64,000 nt of DNA from Zhihengliuella sp. ISTPL4 (GTDB taxonomy: Bacteria > Actinomycetota > Actinomycetes > Actinomycetales > Microbacteriaceae), in assembly GCF_002848265.1 (NCBI RefSeq), contig NZ_CP025422.1, forward strand, positions 2,076,727 through 2,140,726, read 5' to 3'. A program made the position numbers and the translations under genes. Shown here one piece after another: positions 33,582 through 41,200 of this stretch. The notes beneath the pieces are model-generated. The model was given only the letters and a program-made list of their open reading frames with translations, had not been told where the DNA came from and ran no database searches. Positions within the stretch are counted from its first letter, which is position 1. Every line of letters begins with the position of its first letter.

Positions 33582-34196
33582 ATGACGACGGCGAGCAAGC
33601 GGGCGGAACGCGCGGGGGTGGACAAGTTCGCGCTCCGACGACGCGCGCTGGCCGAAGCGGCGCTGGAGGCGATCGCCGAGCGCGGCTTCGCGCGGACGGG
33701 GCTGCGCGAGATCGCTCAGCACTCGGAACTCTCGCATGGTTCTCTGCACTACTACTTCACCGACAAGAACGACCTCATCGCCGAGGCGGTCCGCATCTCC
33801 AAAGGCGGACTCGGCGACCGCTACGTGGCCGTCATGGAGCGAGCCGACACGGCCGAGGAGTTGGCGAGCGGCGCGGCGGACGAGCTCGCCCGCAGCGTGC
33901 GCGACGACGCCGCGCTGCACCGCCTCTGGTACGACCTGCGCAACCAATCCCTTTTCGAGCCGGGATTCGGCGACACGATCGCGGAGGTCGAGAGCCAGGT
34001 GCAGGAGGCGATCTGGCGCGTCGTCGAACGATACTCCGACCTCTGCGGACGCCCCTGCCGCTTCACACCTCTCTTCGCCTACGCGCTCACGGACGGCATG
34101 ATCCAGCACGCTCTCATCCGGCACCTCCGGGGCGACGGCGAGGCGATCGAGCGTCTGCGCCGCGAATGCCTGGAGCTGTTCACCGCCAGCGTCTGA
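33582..34196 (+). CDS. TetR-family transcriptional regulator
   Basis: A 204-residue repressor. The N-terminal helix-turn-helix spans about residues 18-62: ALEAIAERGFARTGLREIAQ, then SHGSLHYYFTDKNDLI, the canonical TetR pattern. The C-terminal ligand-binding domain resembles the BetI-like TetR_C group. ATG 33582 follows a GGGGG run and excludes a long upstream extension that lies in the divergent control region. It probably controls the adjacent dioxygenase gene; the inducer is unknown. Confidence 0.88.
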   Translation: MTTASKRAERAGVDKFALRRRALAEAALEAIAERGFARTGLREIAQHSELSHGSLHYYFTDKNDLIAEAVRISKGGLGDRYVAVMERADTAEELASGAADELARSVRDDAALHRLWYDLRNQSLFEPGFGDTIAEVESQVQEAIWRVVERYSDLCGRPCRFTPLFAYALTDGMIQHALIRHLRGDGEAIERLRRECLELFTASV

Positions 34197-34205
34197 TACC
34201 GCCGC

Positions 34206-35396
34206 TCACGCGTCGGCCACGGTCGCACCGCGGGGTATCGGCGGTCGGAGCACGAGCACGACGACGATCGCCACCATGACCGCGGCGGTCAGCGCGACCG
34301 GCACCGGCACGAACGAGTCGAGCAGGACGAGGACGGCGCCCACCGGGATGACCGTGTTGACGACGCGGTCGGCGTTGTCGCGGATCGCGATCCACCAGAT
34401 GCCGAGGAGGAACACCGCGATCGGTATCGACACCGTGAAGGTCGCGGCGACCGGCGCCAGGTGGCTCTCCCCGGTCATCACGTCCAGCTCCACCTCGATG
34501 CCTGCGGAGAAGGCGGCGGCCGCCGCGAACACGAAGTAGTGGGTGTAGCCGTACCGCAGGGAGCGTCCGAGGGTCGAGATCGCCCGATGGTGAGGCGGCC
34601 AGAAGTAGATCCACCACAGCGCGGCCGTGACGACGAAGGCCAAGGCGGAGATGGCGAGGAGCGGCCCCAGCGCTTCCACCTCGTCCAGGGCGTCGATGAT
34701 CGCGTTGGCCGATGCGAGGAGGCTTTCGCCGAGGACGATCAGGGTGAACAGACCGTAGCGCTCGGTGATGTGGTGGGGATGCCAGGGCGTCTGGTGGTGG
34801 CGCTCGGCGAAGACCGGGACGCTGACCTCGACGAGTGCGAACACGACGAACGCCACGAGCTGCACCGGACCGGACGGGATCAGCAGGAAAAGGACCCAGA
34901 GCACCTGCACGACCGCGATGCCCAGCGCGTAACGGCGAGCCGGGCTCCGTAGAGGGCCGTCGGCATGAGAGGCACGCAGCCACTGCCCCACCATCGCGAC
35001 GCGCATCACCACGTACCCGATCACGGGCAGGGTGAAGTCGCCCTCTTCGAACGCCCGCGGGATCCCGGCGGCGAGGATGAGGACGCCGGCCATCTGCACG
35101 AAGGTCGCTACCCGATACAGCCAGTCGTCGGTGTCGAACGAGGTCGCGAACCAGGTGAAGTTCATCCAGGCCCACCAGATCGCGAAGAACAGCATCGCGT
35201 AGGAGGTGATGCCGTGAAGGAAGTCCCCGTGGCTCAGGGCGTGGTGCAACTGTGCCGAGGCGATGCTCACCGCGACGACGAACACGAGGTCGAAGAACAG
35301 TTCCAGCGGACTCGCGGCGCGATGCGGCTGACCGGGGTCACGCGGGTCCATGGGGCGCAGGTGGAAGCGAGGACTCAGGGTCGGATGCGCGGTCAC
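34206..35396 (-). CDS. low-temperature-requirement A (LtrA)-family membrane protein
   Basis: A 396-residue polytopic membrane protein. ASPLELFFDLVFVVAVS near residue 28 is the defining LtrA signature. WWAWMNFTWFATSFDTDDWLYR follows, also conserved. About ten to twelve helices can be drawn, including FHLFTLIVLGES-like and VVTAALWWIYFW segments. Family function is not established. The GTG start at 35396 is accepted. Its stop lies 9 bases from that of the TetR gene, with which it converges. Confidence 0.88.
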   Translation of the reverse strand: MTAHPTLSPRFHLRPMDPRDPGQPHRAASPLELFFDLVFVVAVSIASAQLHHALSHGDFLHGITSYAMLFFAIWWAWMNFTWFATSFDTDDWLYRVATFVQMAGVLILAAGIPRAFEEGDFTLPVIGYVVMRVAMVGQWLRASHADGPLRSPARRYALGIAVVQVLWVLFLLIPSGPVQLVAFVVFALVEVSVPVFAERHHQTPWHPHHITERYGLFTLIVLGESLLASANAIIDALDEVEALGPLLAISALAFVVTAALWWIYFWPPHHRAISTLGRSLRYGYTHYFVFAAAAAFSAGIEVELDVMTGESHLAPVAATFTVSIPIAVFLLGIWWIAIRDNADRVVNTVIPVGAVLVLLDSFVPVPVALTAAVMVAIVVVLVLRPPIPRGATVADA

Positions 35397-35470
35397 CGCG
35401 ACAGATTAGCCCCGACCGGACCTTCCTGAGCAGAATTCCGGAACCGATTTCCTGCGTTCCCGTCATGCGC

Positions 35471-35499
35471 TTCCGTCCGAGGTCCGGATCCGCTACAGT
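35471..35499 (+). promoter_or_regulatory. promoter-like element of the exopolysaccharide cluster (left end)
   Basis: TTCCGT (35471-35476), 17 bases, then TACAGT (35494-35499). The context CCGGATnnGCTACAGTGT recurs before the cytidylyltransferase gene at 60884-60902. The common element over 25 kb suggests co-regulation of the two ends of the cluster. Confidence 0.5.
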
Positions 35500-35621
35500 G
35501 TTGGACGTCTGCAGTGCCTGCTGCACGCCTCGTCGGTTGGGACGACGAGGACCTTCACGATGTGGGATCGCGAAGCTTCAGCAGGCCCCGAGGGGTCGGG
35601 ACGCGGACGTGTCCGTGAACG

Positions 35622-35670
35622 TGGGGTTCACGGTCTGGGGAAAACTGGGGAAACAATGGCGCACTGGGGT
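35622..35670 (+). promoter_or_regulatory. TGGGG(A/T) array in the leader of the priming transferase gene
   Basis: TGGGG occurs at 35622, 35636, 35646 and 35665; two of the four read TGGGGAAA. The pair at 35636 and 35646 has a 10-base period, one helix turn. A similar array precedes the cytidylyltransferase gene. One copy can act as Shine-Dalgarno for the small leader frame. Confidence 0.4.
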
Positions 35671-35709
35671 TATCTGCGTACATTCACGGCTCAAGGGGCC
35701 TCGGCATGA
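35656..35709 (+). CDS. possible 17-residue leader peptide coupled to the priming transferase
   Basis: ATG at 35656 is preceded by GGGGAAAC and reads MAHWGYLRTFTAQGASA to a TGA at 35707-35709. That stop overlaps the ATG of the sugar transferase (ATGA). Translational coupling or attenuation is possible. The peptide is too short for independent support. Confidence 0.35.
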   Translation: MAHWGYLRTFTAQGASA

Positions 35710-37232
35710 CTTCCGTCGAGGATGCTCTGAGCATCGCTCGTACGGGTTTCGCGCCGATCACGGCTCCGCGGGCTCACGCGTCGGTGACGCACGCGGCGAG
35801 CACGCCGCGTATGTCGGCGACGCTCGAACGACGCCGTCAGTGGGAGCGTCGCTATCGGATGCGGCTGCGGATCACGGATGCGGCTGTCATCCTGATCGCC
35901 GTCGCGCTGACGGCGGCTTTCCAGCTGATCACCGGCGTCACGGTGATCGAGACTGTGCGCAACGCCGCATTGCTGGGTCTCGCCTGGTACCTGATGCTGT
36001 CGGCGCTCAACAGCCGAGCCGCCGCCATCTTCGGGTCCGGTGCCACGGAGTACCGCCGCGTCGCGCATGCGGCGGGGCTTGCCTTCGGCATCACCGCTAT
36101 CGCGGGCGTGCTCCTGGAGTGGGAAGGGCTGCAACCGCTGTTCTTCCTCGCGCTCCCGGTCGGCATGTTCGGCCTCCTCTTCGCCCGATGGACCTGGCGC
36201 CGCTGGCTGCAGCGGCAGCGCCTGGCCGGTCGGTTCGCGTCGAGGACACTGGTGGTCGGCGCCACCGAGGACGTCGAGTATGTGATCGACTCCCTCCAGA
36301 AGGGTGGGGAGAACGGCTACCACGTCGTGGGGACGACGTTGCTGGATCGCAATGCCGGCGCGCTCAGGATCGGAGAGAGTATCTACCCGGTCGTGGGCGA
36401 TCTGGACACCGTCGCCTCCGCGGCGGCACAGCTCGGGGCGGACACCATCATTGTGGCGAGCCGCCCCGAGGGGTCCCCGGATTTCGTCAAGCAGCTCAGT
36501 TGGCAGCTCGAGGGTACCGCTGCCGAGCTCGTGCTCTCGAGCCGCCTGACCGACGTCGCCGGTCCCCGCATCTCGCTGCGCCAGGTCGACGGACTGCCGC
36601 TGATCCAGGTGAAGATTCCGACCTATGAAGGCGGTGTCCACCTTCTCAAGCGCGCGCTCGACGTCGTCGTGGCCACGCTCGCGCTGATTCCGATCGCTCT
36701 GCTCACCCCCGTGCTCAGCGCGCTCATCAAGCTCGACTCTCCCGGCCCGGTGTTCTTCTTCCAGGAGCGCGTGGGACGGGACGGCCGCAGGTTCAAGATG
36801 GTCAAGTTCCGGTCGATGCGCACGGACGCCGAGAAGCAGCTCGCGGCGCTCAAAGAGCAGAACGAAGGTGCCGGCCTCCTCTTCAAGATGAAGGACGATC
36901 CTCGTGTGACCCGTGTGGGCAAGGTGCTGCGCAAGCTGTCTCTGGACGAGCTGCCGCAGTTCTGGAACGTCCTCGTCGGCGACATGAGCGTCGTGGGCCC
37001 GCGGCCGCCGCTGCCGAGCGAGGTCACGGCCTACGACGGCACCGTGTTCCGCCGCCTGTACATCAAGCCGGGCATCACGGGTCTGTGGCAGGTCTCCGGG
37101 CGCAGCGACCTCTCGTGGGACGAGAGCGTGCGACTCGACCTGCGCTACGTGGAGAACTGGTCCGTCATGAATGATCTGCAGATCATGTGGCGCACCGCGA
37201 AGGTCATGGCACAGCCGAGCGGGGCATACTGA
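35706..37232 (+). CDS. exopolysaccharide priming sugar-phosphate transferase (WbaP/WcaJ type)
   Basis: A 508-residue polyisoprenyl-phosphate hexose-1-phosphate transferase that starts polymer synthesis by loading the first sugar phosphate onto undecaprenyl phosphate at the membrane. Four membrane helices occupy about 55-165. A CoA-binding-like Rossmann domain (about 175-300) follows, then the bacterial sugar transferase domain (315-508) with its re-entrant helix (LLKRALDVVVATLALIPIA), KFRSM, DELPQFWNVL, GPRPP and KPGITGLWQ. Length and layout are typical. A leader frame may be coupled to its ATG. It is the first gene of the rightward cluster arm, 4 bases before a glycosyltransferase gene. Confidence 0.95.
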   Translation: MTSVEDALSIARTGFAPITAPRAHASVTHAASTPRMSATLERRRQWERRYRMRLRITDAAVILIAVALTAAFQLITGVTVIETVRNAALLGLAWYLMLSALNSRAAAIFGSGATEYRRVAHAAGLAFGITAIAGVLLEWEGLQPLFFLALPVGMFGLLFARWTWRRWLQRQRLAGRFASRTLVVGATEDVEYVIDSLQKGGENGYHVVGTTLLDRNAGALRIGESIYPVVGDLDTVASAAAQLGADTIIVASRPEGSPDFVKQLSWQLEGTAAELVLSSRLTDVAGPRISLRQVDGLPLIQVKIPTYEGGVHLLKRALDVVVATLALIPIALLTPVLSALIKLDSPGPVFFFQERVGRDGRRFKMVKFRSMRTDAEKQLAALKEQNEGAGLLFKMKDDPRVTRVGKVLRKLSLDELPQFWNVLVGDMSVVGPRPPLPSEVTAYDGTVFRRLYIKPGITGLWQVSGRSDLSWDESVRLDLRYVENWSVMNDLQIMWRTAKVMAQPSGAY

Positions 37233-37236
37233 GTCC

Positions 37237-38172
37237 ATGAACCCCGCGCGACCCGAGGCCGAAGAACGACCTCTCCTCGTCGCCGTGACGACCTTTCGTC
37301 GCACCGAGCTCCTCGCTCCGCTCGTCATGGCGATCCGGGCGGGGGCCGGCGCCTCGGCGGAGCGCATGCGCATCGTGTTCGTGGACAACGATCCCGCCCG
37401 CTCGGCGGAGGAGGTCGCCGCAGAACTCGACGTCGCCTACCTCCCTGAACCCACCCCGGGGATCGCCGCAGCGCGACAGGCCGCGCTCGACGCGGCGCAC
37501 ACGGGCGAGCTGGTCGCGATGGTCGACGATGACGTCGTACCGCTGGAGGGGTGGCTTGACGCCCTCGTGGAGACATGGTCGAGAAACGGGCGTCCCGCCG
37601 TCGTGATGGGGTACGTGGACTACGTCTGGCCCGAGGGCACCGATCCCTGGATCGTCGCCGGTGGGTTCATGCGGCGACGACGCCGACGGAACGGGCAGCG
37701 ACTCGACGCCTTGGCGACCGGGAATGTCCTGGTCGACGCTTCGCAGGTCGCGTCACTCGGAGTGCGCTTCGACACAAGCCTCGGCCTGGCCGGCGGAGAG
37801 GACATGCTCTTCGGGCGATCGCTGCTCGCCGCCGGCGGGGCGATCATCGCATCCGCGGACTCGATCGTCCGCGACGAGGTCCCCGCGGAGCGCACGACCC
37901 GCGAGTTCGTGCGACGGCGGACCATCTCGCAGGGTCAGATGCGTACGGAACTCCTCACCCGAGACGGCTCCCTCGCGCGGCGCATCGTCCTTCGCGGCGC
38001 CCACCTCGTGGGCGGCGTGGCCCGCCTCGTGATCTTCTCCCTGCGAGAACTCCTCGCCCGCGCGCGCGGCGACCGTGCCGCACAGGCCGTGCTGCGGCGG
38101 CGCATCTGGTTCGCCCAGGGGCGCACTCTCGGCGCCCTCGGCCGGATCACCCCGGCGTACGCCCGGAGCTGA
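37237..38172 (+). CDS. GT2-family glycosyltransferase
   Basis: A 311-residue inverting glycosyltransferase of the GT-A fold. VAVTTFRR begins the nucleotide-sugar-binding domain. FVDNDP and VDDDVVPLEGWLD (about residue 92) supply the D-x-D-like metal site. GLAGGEDMLFGRSL is the acceptor-side ED motif. The ATG at 37237 follows the priming transferase stop by 4 bases. Two short basic regions near the C-terminus could hold it at the membrane. The sugar is unknown. It ends at a strong bidirectional terminator shared with the large surface protein. Confidence 0.9.
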   Translation: MNPARPEAEERPLLVAVTTFRRTELLAPLVMAIRAGAGASAERMRIVFVDNDPARSAEEVAAELDVAYLPEPTPGIAAARQAALDAAHTGELVAMVDDDVVPLEGWLDALVETWSRNGRPAVVMGYVDYVWPEGTDPWIVAGGFMRRRRRRNGQRLDALATGNVLVDASQVASLGVRFDTSLGLAGGEDMLFGRSLLAAGGAIIASADSIVRDEVPAERTTREFVRRRTISQGQMRTELLTRDGSLARRIVLRGAHLVGGVARLVIFSLRELLARARGDRAAQAVLRRRIWFAQGRTLGALGRITPAYARS

Positions 38173-38176
38173 CGGG

Positions 38177-38220
38177 AACGGATGAGGGGCGGGGCCATCC
38201 GGCCCCGCCCCTCATCCGTT
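38177..38220. terminator. strong bidirectional terminator
   Basis: A perfect 20-bp stem (38177-38196 and 38201-38220) with an ATCC loop lies between the convergent glycosyltransferase and surface-protein genes. Confidence 0.9.
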
Positions 38221-38228
38221 GTCCGAGG

Positions 38229-41200
38229 CTACTGCGGGACGACCACGGCGAACCGCTCGAAGGAGAGCCGCGTGATGGCGTTCGTCGAGGCCGAGCTGAC
38301 AGACGTCTTTATCCCGATCCCACCGGCGACCTGCATCGCCGCCACCGCGTCCGTGCCCGTGAGCTGCCAATCCGCAGGCTCGGTCTGCCCCTCGACCCAG
38401 ACCTTGGCCGCCAGGCTGGTCGAGGCGGTACCACTGACCGCGAGGCGGGCGTGGAGCACCTGTCCGGGCGCATAGGAGCCCGGCAGAACGTAGCTGTTCC
38501 CGATCGCCGTCTCATCCCGGAGGATGTACAGCCGGATGACGCCGGCAGGCTCCAGTCGCACGCGCGCCGAGTATGTCGATGCGCCGACGGTCCGGCCGAG
38601 GAGCGTGATGCTCGCGGTGCCGCCGGTCGAGGCGACATCCGACGAGAAGAGGGCATCGAGCACCGTGCTCGTACCGGTCACCGCCAGTCGCGCCTCCCGC
38701 GTCTGCGACGGCGCAAGGGACACGACGCCCTTTCCGCCTGCCGTGCTGAATGCGGCGTTTCCTCCCGACAGCGCCCACGCGCCACCGAGGTCGGCGCTGC
38801 CCCAGCCTCCCGTCGTCGCCCGGTCGAACTCATCCGTCGCGAGGGGAGTCGGCCCCGTGGGGTCGGGCGGCGTGACCGGCGCGGTCACGGTGACCGGCTT
38901 CGTGACGGAGTGCGTTCCGCCGTCGTCGTCGGTCACCGTCAGGGTGACGTCGTACGTCCCCGATGCCGCATACGTGTGCGATGCCGTGACTCCCGTCGCG
39001 GTACCGCCATCCCCGAACGTCCACGCGTAAGACGCGATCGTCCCATCCGCGTCGCTCGATCCGCCAGCGTCGACAGCTGCACTGAGTGCGGAGGTCGAGG
39101 AGACGAAGGATGCTGTCGGGATCTGGTTGGGCGCAGCGACCACGGCCCCGGTGACGACCTTGTAGTCGTCCACCGAGAAGACCGAGGAGACGGAGGAGAC
39201 CGAGCTGATCGCCATCTTCACGCCGACCGCACCCGCTGTCTGCAGAGCGGCAGTGGAGTCCGTCCCCTGCAGCTGCGGGTTCGCCGGCTCCGTCGTCCCC
39301 GTTCGCCAGACCTTCAGCGCGAGCGTGGTCGGCGACGTTCCGCGTACCGTGAGCACAGCCGACAACTTCTCGCCCGCCACGTACGTACCGGGGATCACGA
39401 CGCTGTTGCCGATCGCCGTCTCGTTGCGCAGCAGGTAGAGACGGATCGCGCCACTCGCCTCGATCTTCACGCGTCCCGAGTAGACGTCGTTGCCGACCTG
39501 ACGACCGTTCACCGTGAGGTTGAAGGCTCCGCCGTTGGTCGCGTTGCTCGAGGCGATGGTCAACGAGGTGATCGTCGACGTGCTCGAGACCCCGGCGAGA
39601 CGAGCCTCTCGCGTGGCGGCAGGAGACAGGGAGATCCGTCCCACGCCATCCCCCGCCGAGAACGCCGCCGCCCCTCCGGACACCGTCCAGGCGCCGCCGA
39701 CGTCGGCGGAGCCCCACGAGGACGACGCCGTGCGCTCGAACGCGTCTCGGGCGATGACGTCTTCCGTGGCCGCCGGCGCGACGGCGACGGATGCGGTCGC
39801 CTGATGCGTCGCGCCGTCGTCGTCCGTGACCGTCAGCGTGACCGGGTAGGTTCCCGCTGTCGTGTAGGTGTGCGTCGCCGTCGCTCCCGTCGCGGTGGTG
39901 CTGTCACCGAAATCCCACGCGTGCGACACGATGCTGCCGTCGGTGTCGGTGGAGCCGCTTCCGTCGGCGGAGATCGACATACCATCCGCGGCGCGCACCA
40001 CGTTGGCCACAGCCTTGGGCGGCGCGTTCTGAGCTTCGACAGCGATCGTCTTCGTCACGGTCGATGAGGCACCGCGGTCATCGGTCACGGTGAGCGACAC
40101 CGTGTAGGTGCCGGAAGCGGCATAGTCATGCGTCGCCGTGGCCCCTGTCGCCGAGGCACCGTCGCCGAAGTTCCACGCGTACGCCGTGATCGTGCCGTCC
40201 GTATCCGCGCTCCCGGATGCGTCGACCGCCACGGAAAGGAATTCCACCTTCTCGGTGAACGCGGCGGTGGGAGGCACGTTCGGGTTCCGCGTCGTCACGT
40301 CATGAGCGACGGTGGACGCGAGCCCGCCGGCATCGGTCACCGTGAGGGTGACCGTGTAGGTGCCGGCCGTGTCGTACTCGTGTGTAGGCGCGACACCGGT
40401 TCCGGTGTGGCCGTCGCCGAAGTCCCACGCATAGCCGGCGATCGGACCCTCGGGGTCGCTCGAGGCGGAGGCGTCGAAAGCCACCGACCGGTCCGAGGTC
40501 GCCGCGGTGAACTGCGCCGTCGGCAGCTGGTTCAGCTCGCCGGTGTCGCCGAGCTGATAGTGCTGCAGCACCTGGCTGACCGTCAGGGGCGCGGAGTAGA
40601 CCGCCGCCTCATCGATCGTGCCGACCCAGAAGGGATCCCCTTCCCAGGTGGTGTCGCCGCCCACGCGCCAGTAGCCGTTGTAGTTGTCGGCACCCGCTTG
40701 CGCGTTCGAAGCGACCTCCACGCCATCCACGAACAACTGCATCCCTGCCGCCGACTGCTGCGCGACGACATGGTGCCACTGCCCGTCACGGTACGTGCCC
40801 GGCGCCGTGAGGACGTATGACCCCCCGTTGTAGACGCCGAACTTCAGCTGTCCCGATCCGTTCATGTAGATGTGCCGGTCGTAGTTCGAGCTGGGATTGG
40901 CATTGTTGGAGTTGCTGTTCCCGAAGCCGATCAGCTTGCCGCCGCCCGTCGAGGTGGTCTTGAACCAGGTCTCGATCGAGTAGGTGTTCGGCGACGGGTA
41001 CTGCCGCGCGCTCACCACCGTCTGGCGGTTGTTCCAGCTGGAGAACAGCTTCGAGGACGTGAACCGGATGGCCTGGTCCGCGACGCCGGACAGCGCTCCG
41101 GTCTGGCCCCGTTGGATCGTGGCCGACCCACTGGTCTGGTACGTCCCGGTGCTTCCGTCGCGGCCCGAGTCTCTCGCGACCGTCCCGCTGGTCTCGCCGA

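Noticed and set aside
37575-40067. 830-codon frame on the plus strand overlapping the GT2 gene and antisense to the large surface protein
   Set aside because: It reads through a perfect 20-bp terminator and is Arg-rich low-complexity sequence; the opposite strand encodes recognisable PKD domains.
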